From Hyphomicrobiales bacterium (GTDB taxonomy: Bacteria > Pseudomonadota > Alphaproteobacteria > Rhizobiales > Phreatobacteraceae): a DNA stretch of 64,000 bases. The translations under genes were made by a program, and so were the position numbers. Each line of letters begins with the position of its first letter. The stretch's first letter is position 1. Positions 21,155-30,833 of the stretch are shown here, one piece after another. The notes beneath the pieces are model-generated. The model did not search any database and was not told where the DNA came from. It worked only from the letters and a program-made list of their open reading frames with translations. Location: NCBI GenBank assembly GCA_017304475.1, contig JAFKKV010000014.1, positions 186,001-250,000 on the forward strand, read 5' to 3'.

Positions 21155-21508
21155 ATGTCCATCGAGCGCAAGCAGGTCGGCCCCCGCATGAGCGGCGCGG
21201 TCGTCCATGGCAATACCATCTATCTCGCTGGCCAGGTCGCCAAGGCCGCGGCCGGCAAATCGGTCAAGGAACAGACCGCCGAAATCCTGTCGATCATCGA
21301 CGGCCTGCTGGCCGAATGCGGCAGCTCCAAGCTCAACCTGCTGTCGGCCAATATCTGGCTGACCGACATCTCGACCTTCGCGGAAATGAACGCCGTCTGG
21401 GACGGCTGGGTCGCGCCCGGTCACACGCCGGCCCGCGCCACCGTCGAGGCGAAGCTCGCCGCTCCCCAGTTCACCGTCGAGATCATGGTCGTCGCCGCCA
21501 AGGGCTGA
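21155..21508 (+). CDS. RidA (YjgF/YER057c/UK114) family protein
   Basis: 117 residues, full length. Family members hydrolyse reactive enamine/imine intermediates such as 2-aminoacrylate. The fold is seen in GNTIYLAGQVAKAA and the C-terminal PQFTVEIMVVA; however the catalytic Arg of true RidA (usually in the motif with RATV) is present in the ARATVEAKLA block, so deaminase activity is plausible. ATG at 21155 has a GGGAG site eight bases upstream. A strong terminator follows. Confidence 0.9.
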   Translation: MSIERKQVGPRMSGAVVHGNTIYLAGQVAKAAAGKSVKEQTAEILSIIDGLLAECGSSKLNLLSANIWLTDISTFAEMNAVWDGWVAPGHTPARATVEAKLAAPQFTVEIMVVAAKG

Positions 21509-21553
21509 TCACCGGTTTCGCGCGCCGAACAAGCGCCTGTTCCGAAATAACGA

Positions 21554-21587
21554 AGCGCGGCGAGATGAACTCGCCGCGCTTTTTTTA
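21554..21587 (+). terminator. strong Rho-independent terminator after ridA
   Basis: An 11-bp perfect stem, AGCGCGGCGAG (21554-21564) and CTCGCCGCGCT (21570-21580), with a 5-base loop and a run of seven T. Oriented for ridA, upstream of the convergent chemoreceptor stop. Confidence 0.93.
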
Positions 21588-21613
21588 TTGTCTGGTCCGA
21601 CGCGTGGATGCCG

Positions 21614-23608
21614 TCAGGCCGCCCGCACGCCTTCCAGGAAAGCCCGGATTTCACGGTCGAGCGCCTGGGCCTCCTCGCCGAGCCGGCCGGACAGTGCCCG
21701 GACGTCCTCGGCGGTGGCCCGTGCCGACTCGGCGGTGCCGCCGACCCGAACCATGGCCTCGGTGCTGCCGCGCGCCTCGTCGGAGGCGCGGTTGACCGCG
21801 GTGGCGATCGTCGAGACCGCCGCGTTCTGCTCTTCCACCGCGGCCGCGACCGAGGCCGCGATGCCGCGCATCTCGCCGATGACGGTGTTGACCTTGTCGA
21901 TGGCGGTGACCGCATCGCCCGAGGCATCCTGGATCGCGCCGATCTGGGCGGCGATCTCTTCCGTCGCCTTGGCGGTCTGCGCCGCCAGGTTCTTCACTTC
22001 CGATGCGACCACCGCGAAACCGCGGCCGGCCTCGCCGGCGCGAGCCGCTTCGATCGTGGCGTTCAGCGCCAGCAGGTTGGTCTGGCCGGCGATCGCCTGG
22101 ATCAGGTTGACCACCTCGCCGATCCGGGTCGCGGCCTGGGCGAGCGAACCCATGGTCTGGGCGGTGCGCTCGGCCTCCGTCACCGCGACGCCGGCGACCT
22201 CGTTGGATTTCGCCGCCTGGGTGGCGATCTCGGCGATCGAGGCCGACAGCTCTTCCGCCGCCGCCGCCGCGGAAGCGACCGAACCCGAGGCCTGTTCCAT
22301 GGCGCCGGTCGCATTGGTCGTCTCGCTGGTCACCGCGCCCGACGCGGTCTCCAGATTGTCGGAGGCGCCGTCGAGCTCGCCGGAAGCGCCACGCAGGGCG
22401 CCGAGCGAACGTTCGGCCACATCCTCGAAACCGCGGATCAGCTGATCGACCGCGCCGGAGCGCCGGTTGCGCGCCTCGACCTCGGCGATCTGCTCGGCGG
22501 CCAGCCGTTCGCGCTCGATGGCATTGTCGCGGAACACCAGGACCGCGCGGGCCATTTCACCCAGCTCGTCCTTGGCTTCCGTCGCCGGCACGGTGATCGA
22601 GGTGTCGCCGGCGGCAAGTTCACGCATGGCACCGGTGATGCCGCCGATCTGGCGGGTGATGGAACGGCCGAGCACCAGGCCGACGATGCAGCAGAGCAGG
22701 ATCACCGCGCCGATAATGCCGATGACCAGCATGCTGGTGGCGCTCTGGGCGGCGAGCCTGGCATCGCTCGCCTGGGCCTTGCCGGCATCCGCCGCGGCGA
22801 CCAGCTTGTCGGTGGTCTGGTCGAGGCTGGCCAGCAGCCGCTCGAGCTCCCAGACCGTGGTCTCGACCGTGCGCGTGCCGGCCACGAAGGCGTCGAGCGC
22901 CGGCCAATAGACCTCACCGGCCTTCATCAGGTCCGACTTCATCGCCGGCGCGATGACCGAGCGGCTGACCTCGTTGACGAATTTCGTCCGGGCCTGGCGG
23001 AAGCTGTCCAGGTCTTCCTGGGCGCCGCGCAGCATGAAGTCCTTCTCATGCCGGCGCATCTGCAGCACCTGTTCGAGAATGCCGGCGCCATCGTCGAAAT
23101 TCTGCGCCACCCGGCGGGCGAGCACTTCGAGCTGCTGGACCGACTCCGTCATGCGGCCGTTCAGGCCGGACTTGTCGTCCATGCCGAGCGTCTCGATCGT
23201 CGCCTTCATCAGTTCGAAGGCCTGGGCGGCATCGGCGAGCTGCTTCAGCGACTGGTCGATATCGGTGGCCAGCGCCGCCGCCTCGGGTTTCGCCCTGGCG
23301 GCGCGCAGCGCCATGATCGCCTCGGCCCGCGCCGTGTTGAACAGCATCGGCGCTTCGCCCTGATAGCGCTCGGAAAAGTCGATCGCGTGGAAGCGCAGGT
23401 CGCGCACCCCGGCGCGCACCTTCTGGGCGTCCTGCGCCAGATTGGCGAAACCGTCATAGGATTCGAAGGCCTGCGCCGCGGAGCGCTGGCCGTACCAGGA
23501 AGCGACGCCGGCCGCGAGGACGCCCGCGATCGGTACCAGCGCCAGCAGCGCAATGCGCAGGCGTATCGAGAGAGCGGGCATACGAATCGACATTGTGGGC
23601 ATCCCCAT
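21614..23608 (-). CDS. methyl-accepting chemotaxis protein with HBM-type sensor domain
   Basis: 664 residues. A first membrane helix (about 15-38); a periplasmic domain of about 250 residues whose spacing and motifs ([27 protein letters not shown]) resemble the helical bimodular (HBM) sensor known from McpS, which binds organic acids; a second membrane helix near 310-335; HAMP; and the signalling domain with [20 protein letters not shown]. Start ATG 23608 follows CCGGAATTC; 23593 is an alternative. The methyl-accepting tip matches the other receptor at 15912-18014, but their sensor domains are unrelated. Confidence 0.92.
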   Translation of the reverse strand: MGMPTMSIRMPALSIRLRIALLALVPIAGVLAAGVASWYGQRSAAQAFESYDGFANLAQDAQKVRAGVRDLRFHAIDFSERYQGEAPMLFNTARAEAIMALRAARAKPEAAALATDIDQSLKQLADAAQAFELMKATIETLGMDDKSGLNGRMTESVQQLEVLARRVAQNFDDGAGILEQVLQMRRHEKDFMLRGAQEDLDSFRQARTKFVNEVSRSVIAPAMKSDLMKAGEVYWPALDAFVAGTRTVETTVWELERLLASLDQTTDKLVAAADAGKAQASDARLAAQSATSMLVIGIIGAVILLCCIVGLVLGRSITRQIGGITGAMRELAAGDTSITVPATEAKDELGEMARAVLVFRDNAIERERLAAEQIAEVEARNRRSGAVDQLIRGFEDVAERSLGALRGASGELDGASDNLETASGAVTSETTNATGAMEQASGSVASAAAAAEELSASIAEIATQAAKSNEVAGVAVTEAERTAQTMGSLAQAATRIGEVVNLIQAIAGQTNLLALNATIEAARAGEAGRGFAVVASEVKNLAAQTAKATEEIAAQIGAIQDASGDAVTAIDKVNTVIGEMRGIAASVAAAVEEQNAAVSTIATAVNRASDEARGSTEAMVRVGGTAESARATAEDVRALSGRLGEEAQALDREIRAFLEGVRAA

Positions 23609-23787
23609 GAATTCCGGCGGCGCCACAATCACGGCGAATAGTTAAGGAACCGCTCATCGAAATCGAATTCCCAATGATTTCATGTGGTTCTACATGACAT
23701 TACGTAACGCAATTATGCATCCGGGCCATTCGATTGAAAGTCGCGAGGTATGATCATAGGGTCCGCGCCCATTCGCCGGATATCGCC

Positions 23788-24666
23788 ATGCCCTCGCCCG
23801 TCAAGGCCGTGCCTCTCGTCTTCGTCCTGATCTGGTCGACGGGATGGGTCGTGGCCGGGTTTTCCGCCCGCTTTGCCGACCCCCTGTGGTTCCTGTTCGT
23901 GCGCTTCTCGCTCGCCGCGGCGGTCATTGCGCTCGTCGCCGTCGCGACCCGCGCGCCCTGGCCGTCCAGCCCGCGCAGCATCGGCCATGCGCTCGCCTCC
24001 GGCGTGCTGCTGCACACGCTTTATCTCGGCGGCGTCTGGTGGGCGGTCCGCAACGGCGTGCCGACGGGCATTTCCGGCATCATGGCCGGCCTGCAGCCGG
24101 TGTTCACCGCGCTGCTCGCGCCGGCGCTCGTCGGCGAGCGCATCTCGCTGAAGCAGGGCGTCGGCGTGGCGCTCGGTTTCGCCGGCATCTTCCTCGTCCT
24201 GGCGCCCAAGATCGTCGGCATCGACAGCGCCAGGCTGGAAGCCGTGCTCGTCCCGCTCGGCGTCAATCTCCTGGCCATGCTCTCGGTCACGCTCGGCTCG
24301 TTCTACCAGAAGCGCTTCGTATCGGGCGGCGACCTGCGCACCACCACCGTCTGGCAATATGCCGGGGCCGCCATCGCGACGGCGCCGCTGGTCTTCGCCT
24401 TCGGCGCGGTCGAAGCCGAGTGGAACCAGACGCTCGTCCTGACCATGGCCTGGTCGGTGCTCGGCCTGTCGGTCGGCGGCGTCGGCCTGTTCCTCTACCT
24501 GATCGGCCGAGGCGAGGTCTCGCGTGCGGCGACCTATATCTATCTCGTGCCGCCGGTCTCGGCGCTGATGTCCTATCTGTTCTTCGGCGAGACGCTCTCC
24601 CTCATCCAGCTGGTCGGCATGGTGGTGACGGCGGCCGGCGTCTGGCTGGCGATCCACCGCTCCTGA
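23788..24666 (+). CDS. EamA/DMT-family transporter
   Basis: 292 residues with ten predicted membrane helices in two EamA halves (about 5-130 and 150-290). FVLIWSTGWVVAG in helix 1 and GISGIMAGLQPVFTALLAP in helix 4 are typical; YIYLVPPVSALMSYLFFGE is the matching segment of the second half. Members export amino acids or metabolites, or are drug/metabolite exporters; the substrate is unknown. The ATG at 23788 has only a weak ribosome binding site; a TTG 54 bases upstream in frame is the alternative. Confidence 0.87.
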   Translation: MPSPVKAVPLVFVLIWSTGWVVAGFSARFADPLWFLFVRFSLAAAVIALVAVATRAPWPSSPRSIGHALASGVLLHTLYLGGVWWAVRNGVPTGISGIMAGLQPVFTALLAPALVGERISLKQGVGVALGFAGIFLVLAPKIVGIDSARLEAVLVPLGVNLLAMLSVTLGSFYQKRFVSGGDLRTTTVWQYAGAAIATAPLVFAFGAVEAEWNQTLVLTMAWSVLGLSVGGVGLFLYLIGRGEVSRAATYIYLVPPVSALMSYLFFGETLSLIQLVGMVVTAAGVWLAIHRS

Positions 24667-24765
24667 CCATGGCCGCAACCGGCCGCGCCGTTAGGCGGAT
24701 TGCGTCGGCCCCGGTCTCAGCTATTTTGCGACGCAGCATAGTGGATTTGCACCCGGGAGACCGCC

Positions 24766-26445
24766 ATGAGCCCCGCCCTCGCCCGCCAGGACATGTCGGC
24801 CGACCTTCTCGACCTCGCCCGCGGCGCCATTGTCGCCAGCGACGCCATTCTGGCCGACGCGACCAGCGCGGTGCGCGCGCTGGTGACCGAGGGCGGCCGG
24901 ATTTCCCCGGCCGCGCTGGAGCGAGAGCAGCGCGCCACCCATGGCCTGGCCTGGCTTGCCACCTATGCCGAGAGCGTGCGCCAGCTCACCTCCTATGCTG
25001 AGCGGCTGAGCGCCCAGGGCAAGTTCGGCGAGATCGAGGAGCTGATCGTTCGCATCGGCCTCGGCGAATATCTCGCCCAGGTGCTCGGCGGCATCCCGAT
25101 GAGCCAGGGCGAGACGGTCCGCCCCGCCGATCTCGGCCTGGCGCCGGCCGATATCGCCAGGCGTTTTGCCGGCGCCGTCGACACGCTGATTGCCACGGGC
25201 AATACCACGGCCAACCGCGCCCGCCTCGCCGTGCTCGTCCAGGAACGCGAATCCTCCGGCCATTTCGGCGAGCCGGCGATCGACGAGACCCTGGAGGCGA
25301 TCCGCGACGAGATGCGCAAATTCGCGCTGGCGGAGGTCATTCCCTTTGCCCACGAATGGCACCTGAACAACCAGTACATCCCGCTCGACGTCATTGCCAA
25401 ACTCTCGGAACTCGGCGTTTTCGGCCTGACCTTGCCGGAAAGCTTCGGCGGCATGGGGCTGGGCAAGGAATCCATGTGCGTCGTCTCCGAGGAGCTGTCG
25501 CGCGGCTATATCGGCGTCGGCTCGCTCGGCACCCGTTCGGAAATCGCCTGCGAGCTGATCCTGGCCGGCGGCACGGATGCCCAGAAGGACAAGTGGCTGC
25601 CGCTGATCGCCTCGGGCGAAGTGTTGCCGACCGCCGTCTTCACCGAGCCGAATACCGGCTCGGACCTCGCCTCGCTGAAGACCCGCGCGGTGCGCGAGGG
25701 CGACGTCTACAAGGTCTCCGGCAACAAGACCTGGATCACCCATCCGGTCCGCGCCGACGTCATGACCTTGCTGGCGCGCACCAATCCGGACGAGCCCGGC
25801 TACAAGGGCCTGTCCATGTTCATCGCCGAGAAGCCGCGCGGCACCGACGAAGACCCGTTCCCGGCCCCCGGCATGACCGGCGGCGAGATCGAGGTGCTCG
25901 GCTATCGCGGCATGAAGGAATATGAGATCGGCTTCGACGGCTTCGAGGTGAAGGCCGAGAACCTGCTCGGCGAGGTCGAGGGCCAGGGCTTCAAGCAGCT
26001 GATGCAGACCTTCGAGGCGGCCCGCATCCAGACCGCCGCGCGGGCCGTCGGCGTCGGCCAGGCCGCCATGGATCTCGGCCTGCGCTACGCCCAGGAGCGC
26101 ATCCAGTTCGGCAAGCCGCTGATCTCCTTCCCGCGGGTCGCCGACAAGATCGCCATGATGGCGGTCGAGGTGATGATCGCCCGCCAGATGACCTATTACG
26201 CGGCCCGCCAGAAGGACCACGACCGGCGCTGCGACCTGGAGGCCGGCATGGCCAAGCTGCTCGGCGCCCGGGTCGCCTGGGCGGCGGCCGACAATGCGCT
26301 GCAGATCCATGGCGGCAACGGCTTCGCGCTCGAATATCCGGTCAGCCGCGTGCTCTGCGACGCGCGCATCCTGAACATTTTCGAGGGCGCCGCCGAGATC
26401 CAGGCGCAGGTCATCGCGCGCCGCCTGCTCGATGGCGGAAACTGA
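24766..26445 (+). CDS. mcd: acyl-CoA dehydrogenase, probable (2S)-methylsuccinyl-CoA dehydrogenase
   Basis: 559 residues. A helical N-terminal extension of about 170 residues precedes a normal acyl-CoA dehydrogenase (FAD-binding TEPNTGSDLASLKT, C-terminal NIFEGAAEIQAQVIARRLL). That layout, the length and the EGA in place of the usual EGT in the C-terminal motif fit Mcd, the flavoenzyme that oxidises methylsuccinyl-CoA to mesaconyl-CoA in the ethylmalonyl-CoA pathway. The other pathway genes (ccr, ecm, mch) are not in the window, so the assignment is from the single protein. Long-chain dehydrogenases would lack this extension. Confidence 0.8.
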   Translation: MSPALARQDMSADLLDLARGAIVASDAILADATSAVRALVTEGGRISPAALEREQRATHGLAWLATYAESVRQLTSYAERLSAQGKFGEIEELIVRIGLGEYLAQVLGGIPMSQGETVRPADLGLAPADIARRFAGAVDTLIATGNTTANRARLAVLVQERESSGHFGEPAIDETLEAIRDEMRKFALAEVIPFAHEWHLNNQYIPLDVIAKLSELGVFGLTLPESFGGMGLGKESMCVVSEELSRGYIGVGSLGTRSEIACELILAGGTDAQKDKWLPLIASGEVLPTAVFTEPNTGSDLASLKTRAVREGDVYKVSGNKTWITHPVRADVMTLLARTNPDEPGYKGLSMFIAEKPRGTDEDPFPAPGMTGGEIEVLGYRGMKEYEIGFDGFEVKAENLLGEVEGQGFKQLMQTFEAARIQTAARAVGVGQAAMDLGLRYAQERIQFGKPLISFPRVADKIAMMAVEVMIARQMTYYAARQKDHDRRCDLEAGMAKLLGARVAWAAADNALQIHGGNGFALEYPVSRVLCDARILNIFEGAAEIQAQVIARRLLDGGN

Positions 26446-26524
26446 AGTCCGGCCCGGATGAAACACGAACGCAACCAGACCTGCCGATGATCCCGCCGCT
26501 GGACTGGCGACGGGGGTTGGACAG

Positions 26525-26875
26525 ATGGTGCGCTATGCTGCGGCGGGCTCGATCTTCGTCTATCAGCGATGGATCTCGCCCCATAAGGGCTTCTGCTGCG
26601 CCTATCGGGCGCTGACCGGTGGCCGGTCCTGCTCGGAATATGCCCGCCAGACCGTGCTCGACCGCGGCCTCCTGACCTTGACCAAGGCCCTGCCGCGGCA
26701 GTTCTCGCGCTGCCGGCGGGCCCATGCGACGCTGCTCGCCATGACGGTCGCGTCGGAGGAAGCCGGCGAACAGCAGGACGGCCGCAAGCGCGGTGCCGCC
26801 AAGGGATCCGACAGCGGCTGGCTCGACGGTGTCTGCATCGGCGCGGAATGCCTGGCCTTGCCCTGCGACTGGTAA
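26525..26875 (+). CDS. YidD-like membrane protein insertion efficiency factor
   Basis: 116 residues. The YidD hallmark YQRWISPHKGF is at about 13-23 and SCSEYA at about 35-40. Canonical YidD reads C-x-F/Y-x-P-T-C-S-x-Y-A; here the middle is changed (CCAYRALTGGRSCSEYA), with two adjacent cysteines and a three-residue insertion before the third. YidD assists YidC in inserting membrane proteins and is normally encoded between rnpA and yidC; this copy is far from such genes. The C-terminal 40 residues are charged and family-specific. Lies 79 bases after mcd on the same strand. Confidence 0.72.
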   Translation: MVRYAAAGSIFVYQRWISPHKGFCCAYRALTGGRSCSEYARQTVLDRGLLTLTKALPRQFSRCRRAHATLLAMTVASEEAGEQQDGRKRGAAKGSDSGWLDGVCIGAECLALPCDW

Positions 26876-26906
26876 CCGTCGCAGGGCCCGCGCCGGCCAG
26901 CACAGC

Positions 26907-28067
26907 TCAGCTATTGGCGCCGCGCAGCGCCCGGTCGAGATCCTCGAAGAGGTCGTCGACATCCTCCAGGCCGACCGACAGCCTGAGCAGGTCGGTCGGG
27001 CAAGGCGAACCGGCGCCCTCGATCGAGGCGCGATGCTCGATCAGGCTCTCGACGCCACCGAGCGAGGTGGCGCGCTTCCACAAGGCGACACGCGCCGCGG
27101 TCGACACCGCCGCGGTCTCGCCGGCCTTCACCCGGATCGACATCATGCCGGAAAAGCCGCCGGTCATCTGGCGGATCGCGACCGCATGCTGGGGATGCGA
27201 GCTGAGGCCTGGATAGAGCACGTCGGCGACCAGCGGGTGCCCCTTCAGCCGCTCCGCGAGGCCGAGCGCGGCCCGCGCCTGCGCCTCGACGCGGACATGC
27301 AGCGTGCGCATGCCGCGCATCAGCAGGAAGGCCTCGAACGGCCCGAGGATCTGGCCATGCATCGCCCGCACCCGGCGGATCCTGGTCCAGAGCTCATTGG
27401 CCTCACGGGTGACCAGCGCCCCGGCCACCACGTCGGAATGGCCGTTCAGATATTTGGTCGCGGCATGCATGACGATATCGGCGCCGAGCGTCAGCGGCCG
27501 GGTGAAGACCGGCGTCGCCACCGTCGAATCGACGGCAACCACCGCGCCGACCGCATGGGCGGCATCCGCGATCGCCGCGATGTCGGAAACGCTCCACAGC
27601 GGATTGGACGGCGTCTCCAGCCAGACCAGCTTGGTCTTGCCCGGTTCGAGCGCGGCCTTCACCGCGGCGAGATCCGTGGTGTCGACGAAGGTCGTGCGAT
27701 AGCCATAAGTGGTCGCGTCGTTCATCAGCCAGTTGCGCAGTGCCCAGTACATCACCGTCGGCGCGACGATATGCGCGCCGGCCGGCAGCGCCATGATCAC
27801 CGCGGTCGCCGCCGACATGCCGGAGCCGAGCAGGATGGTCTCGGCGCCCTGCTCGAGTTCGGTTAGCAGGGCCTCACATTGGCGCACCGTCTGGTTGTCG
27901 GGGCGGCCATAGACGAAACCGTTGCGATATTGATTGTCGGGATCGCGGATGAAGGTGGTGGCGACATGGATCGGCGTCACCACCCCATGGGTTTCATGCT
28001 CCTCCCAGCCGAGCGCCTGGGCGGCGAGGGTGCGGGGCTTGAGCTGCGAGGGCTTGGTCGGCGCCAT
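26907..28067 (-). CDS. cystathionine gamma-synthase family PLP-dependent enzyme
   Basis: 386 residues, full length for the Cys/Met metabolism PLP family. The PLP lysine is in HAATKYLNGHSDVVAG near 205-215; the phosphate-binding SGMSAATAV near 82-90 and the Arg of TDLLRLSVGLED near the end are conserved. Members include cystathionine gamma-synthase, beta- and gamma-lyases and O-acylhomoserine sulfhydrylases; sequence alone does not separate them. The start ATG at 28067 has AGGA ten bases upstream. It is divergent from the rhomboid gene and convergent with the YidD-like gene. Confidence 0.85.
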   Translation of the reverse strand: MAPTKPSQLKPRTLAAQALGWEEHETHGVVTPIHVATTFIRDPDNQYRNGFVYGRPDNQTVRQCEALLTELEQGAETILLGSGMSAATAVIMALPAGAHIVAPTVMYWALRNWLMNDATTYGYRTTFVDTTDLAAVKAALEPGKTKLVWLETPSNPLWSVSDIAAIADAAHAVGAVVAVDSTVATPVFTRPLTLGADIVMHAATKYLNGHSDVVAGALVTREANELWTRIRRVRAMHGQILGPFEAFLLMRGMRTLHVRVEAQARAALGLAERLKGHPLVADVLYPGLSSHPQHAVAIRQMTGGFSGMMSIRVKAGETAAVSTAARVALWKRATSLGGVESLIEHRASIEGAGSPCPTDLLRLSVGLEDVDDLFEDLDRALRGANS

Positions 28068-28234
28068 GATGTCGATCCTGCGAGAGTGCTGACGTCGGAG
28101 CCGCGACCGCGATCCCGAATGGACAAGGCTCCTGACCAATTCCACGATCGGAGACTAGAATTCTTGCATCGTGGATTCAAGAGACCTGAACGGCGAGGAT
28201 GACAGCAAAGCGCTGCCCAGGCTAACGTTGCGCA

Positions 28235-28972
28235 ATGTTCCTGCCGCTGTCCGACCAGAACCCGCATCGCGCCATCGTCTGGCCCTTCGTGACCTATGGC
28301 CTGATCGGCCTGAATGTCGCGGTCTTCCTGTTCACCACCGGGCTCGTGCCGGCCCAGACCGCCAATGCCAATGCCCTGGGCCTCGGACTGATCCCGGCCG
28401 TGGTGACCAACCAGGCGACGCTATCGCCCGACCTTGCTTTGGTCTCGCCCTGGTTCACCTGGCTCACTTACATGTTCATGCATGGCGGCTGGATGCACCT
28501 GATCGGCAACATGCTGTTCCTCTGGGTGTTCGCCGACAATGTCGAGGACGCCATGGGCCATGCCCGCTTCCTCGCCTTCTATCTGGTCTGCGGCCTGTTC
28601 GCCGCGGCGCTGCACCTGGCGATCAACCCGGGCTCGCAGGCGCCGCTGGTGGGCGCGTCCGGCGCCATTTCCGGCGTGCTCGCCGCCTATCTGATCCTGT
28701 TCCCGCGGGTGCGGGTCTTCGGCCTCGCCTTCAACGTGCTGCCGATATCGATCCCGGTCTGGCTGGCGCTCGGCGCCTGGATCGTCCTGCAGCTGTTCCA
28801 TCTGTTCACCGCCCATGGCGGCGACACCGCCTGGTGGGCCCATATCGGCGGCCTGATCGCCGGCGCGCTGCTGGTCGGCCTGTTCAAGAGCCGCGACGTC
28901 ATGCTGTTCGGCGAAAAGCGCCATTTGCCGGTCAGCGTGCCACGCATGCCGCTGCGCCGGTCGATCCGCTGA
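28235..28972 (+). CDS. rhomboid family intramembrane serine protease
   Basis: 245 residues, six to seven membrane helices. The catalytic Ser142 lies in GASGAISG and His203 in WAHIGG; the HGGWMHLIGNMLFLWVF segment (about 83-99) carries the conserved His and Asn of the oxyanion region, so the protease should be active. Rhomboids cleave membrane-spanning substrates within the bilayer. The substrate is unknown. Only a weak AGG precedes the ATG. The soluble C-terminus is short and basic. Confidence 0.93.
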   Translation: MFLPLSDQNPHRAIVWPFVTYGLIGLNVAVFLFTTGLVPAQTANANALGLGLIPAVVTNQATLSPDLALVSPWFTWLTYMFMHGGWMHLIGNMLFLWVFADNVEDAMGHARFLAFYLVCGLFAAALHLAINPGSQAPLVGASGAISGVLAAYLILFPRVRVFGLAFNVLPISIPVWLALGAWIVLQLFHLFTAHGGDTAWWAHIGGLIAGALLVGLFKSRDVMLFGEKRHLPVSVPRMPLRRSIR

Positions 28973-29066
28973 TGGCGCCGGCCTTTGCCTTGGTGAATCC
29001 TTTCTTCTAAGACCGCATGCAAAGTGCCCGTCGAAACGGCCGTCCGGGCCGCGAGGAGGAGACGAC

Positions 29067-29852
29067 ATGCAGATCGGCAAGGATACCGCTGCCATCGTCA
29101 CCGGCGGTGCCTCGGGCCTCGGTGAAGCCACGGCGCGCCGGCTCGCCGCCCGCGGCGTCAAGGTGGCGCTGTTCGACATGAATGCTGCGCGCGGCGAGAC
29201 GCTCGCCGCCGAGATCGGCGGCCTGTTCTGCCGGGTCGACGTCTCCGACGAGGCCTCCGTCGATGCCGGTTTCGCCAAGGCGCGCGCGGCGCACGGCATC
29301 GAGCGCGTTCTGGTCAATTGCGCCGGCATCGGGCCGGCCAAGAAGACGGTCACGCGCGACAAGGCGAGCGGCGCCATCACCCCGCATGACGTGGCGAGCT
29401 TCACCAAGGTCGTGACAGTCAATCTGATCGGCACCTTCCAGATGACCGCCAAGAGCGCCGCCGGCATGGCATCGCTCGACCCGGTCACCGCCGATGGCGG
29501 CCGCGGCGTCATCGTGTCCACCGCCTCGGTCGCCGCCGAGGACGGCCAGATCGGCCAGGTCGCCTATTCCGCCTCCAAGGGCGGCGTGGTCGGCATGACC
29601 TTGCCGATCGCCCGCGATCTCGCCCGCGAGGGCATCCGGGTGATGACCATCATGCCCGGCCTGTTCCACACGCCGCTTTTCGACACCGTTTCGCCGGAGT
29701 TCCGCCAGTCCCTGGAAGCACAGGTGCCCTTCCCCTCGCGCCTGGGCAAGCCCGACGAATATGCCAAGATGGTGGAACATATCATCGACAACGATATGTT
29801 GAACGGCTTCGCCATCCGACTCGACGGTGCCATCCGCATGGCACCGAAGTGA
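29067..29852 (+). CDS. SDR-family 3-hydroxyacyl-CoA dehydrogenase-like protein
   Basis: 261 residues. TGGASGLG at about 12-19, NCAGIG, STASVAAEDGQIGQVAYSASKGG with the catalytic Ser, Tyr and Lys, and MPGLFHTPLFDTVSPEF match type II 3-hydroxyacyl-CoA dehydrogenases (HSD17B10 group), which oxidise short-chain 3-hydroxyacyl-CoAs in fatty-acid and isoleucine breakdown. GGAGGAGA sits at the right distance from the ATG. No other beta-oxidation gene is adjacent in the operon; the next gene is an unrelated membrane protein. Confidence 0.88.
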   Translation: MQIGKDTAAIVTGGASGLGEATARRLAARGVKVALFDMNAARGETLAAEIGGLFCRVDVSDEASVDAGFAKARAAHGIERVLVNCAGIGPAKKTVTRDKASGAITPHDVASFTKVVTVNLIGTFQMTAKSAAGMASLDPVTADGGRGVIVSTASVAAEDGQIGQVAYSASKGGVVGMTLPIARDLAREGIRVMTIMPGLFHTPLFDTVSPEFRQSLEAQVPFPSRLGKPDEYAKMVEHIIDNDMLNGFAIRLDGAIRMAPK

Positions 29853-29879
29853 CCGCCTGAACCTGCTGGATCGCCCCTC

Positions 29880-30803
29880 GTGGATGTTGCGCCCCTCGTC
29901 TCGGCCTATCGCTACCGCTACCACGTCCTCGACAGCTACGGGGCGCGGGTCGGCGGACTGACGCGTCCGGCTCCCAGCATCGAAGACGCCCTGCGTCTGG
30001 CGGCCGCCGAGCTGAAGGTCACCGCCGATCCGCCGGTCGAGCTCAGGCGCCGGGCGGTGCAGACCAATATGGAGACGCGCACGGCGCTGCGCGACGTCAT
30101 CGCGCGCGCCGAGAACGACCTGGCGATCGCGATCACCCGCTACGGCACCGATATCGGCGCGCCGCCCACCGGGCCACATATCGACCTGCGCGCCACGCTC
30201 GACGGTCTCGACCGTTCCTATCGGGCCCGCGAGCCCGCGCATGACGATTTCGACGGCTGGTACGACCATCTCGACGCCCAGATCGCCCATCTGGCGTCGC
30301 TTGCGGCGCTGGAGAAGGACCTCGAAGCGCAGCGTGGCAGCAGCCCGGCTCCGGTCAAGCTGCCGGACAATTCGCCGGGCCGGCTGAAATGGTTCCTGGT
30401 CGCCATGGTGGCGGCCGCCGTGGCGGCGCTCGGCATCGCGGTGTTCACCTCGCTCCACCTTCCGGAAACCGCCGCCTCGCTGCCACAGACCGGGCCGGAA
30501 GCGCCGCGTGTCGTGCGCACCGTGCCGATCACCGTGACCCCGCCGGTCGAATCGGCCGCCGGCCAGCCCTGCCGGGTTTTCGAGATCGAGGTGGCCGCCG
30601 AAGGCGCGACGCTGGTCGATGCCGCGCAGAACGGCCGTGCCGTCGTCAGGCTGGAGCCCGGCGAAAAGGTTCAGCTGCGCCAGGTCGTCGACCAGGGCCT
30701 GACCCGGCTGATCGAAGTGGAGGTTCCCGCCCGTTCCGCCCACGGCTTCATTGCCGAGCGGGAAGCCCGCCTGCCCGTCATGAACTGGACCTGCGACCGC
30801 TGA
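29880..30803 (+). CDS. hypothetical protein with one membrane helix and a C-terminal beta-rich domain
   Basis: 307 residues starting with GTG at 29880. No family recognised. Residues 1-160 are soluble, charged and rich in Ala/Arg/Asp, with a Tyr-rich start (SAYRYRYHVLDSYGARVGG). A single membrane helix spans about 178-198 (WFLVAMVAAAVAALGIAVF). The C-terminal 90 residues contain a beta pattern around VFEIEVAAEGATLVD and VVRLEPGEKVQLRQVV, reminiscent of an SH3-like or CBM-like sandwich; topology would place it outside the membrane. It follows the SDR after 27 bases and is probably its operon partner. Confidence 0.6.
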   Translation: MDVAPLVSAYRYRYHVLDSYGARVGGLTRPAPSIEDALRLAAAELKVTADPPVELRRRAVQTNMETRTALRDVIARAENDLAIAITRYGTDIGAPPTGPHIDLRATLDGLDRSYRAREPAHDDFDGWYDHLDAQIAHLASLAALEKDLEAQRGSSPAPVKLPDNSPGRLKWFLVAMVAAAVAALGIAVFTSLHLPETAASLPQTGPEAPRVVRTVPITVTPPVESAAGQPCRVFEIEVAAEGATLVDAAQNGRAVVRLEPGEKVQLRQVVDQGLTRLIEVEVPARSAHGFIAEREARLPVMNWTCDR

Positions 30804-30833
30804 AGCCGGTGTCCTGCGCTTTGTCGCGGACGC

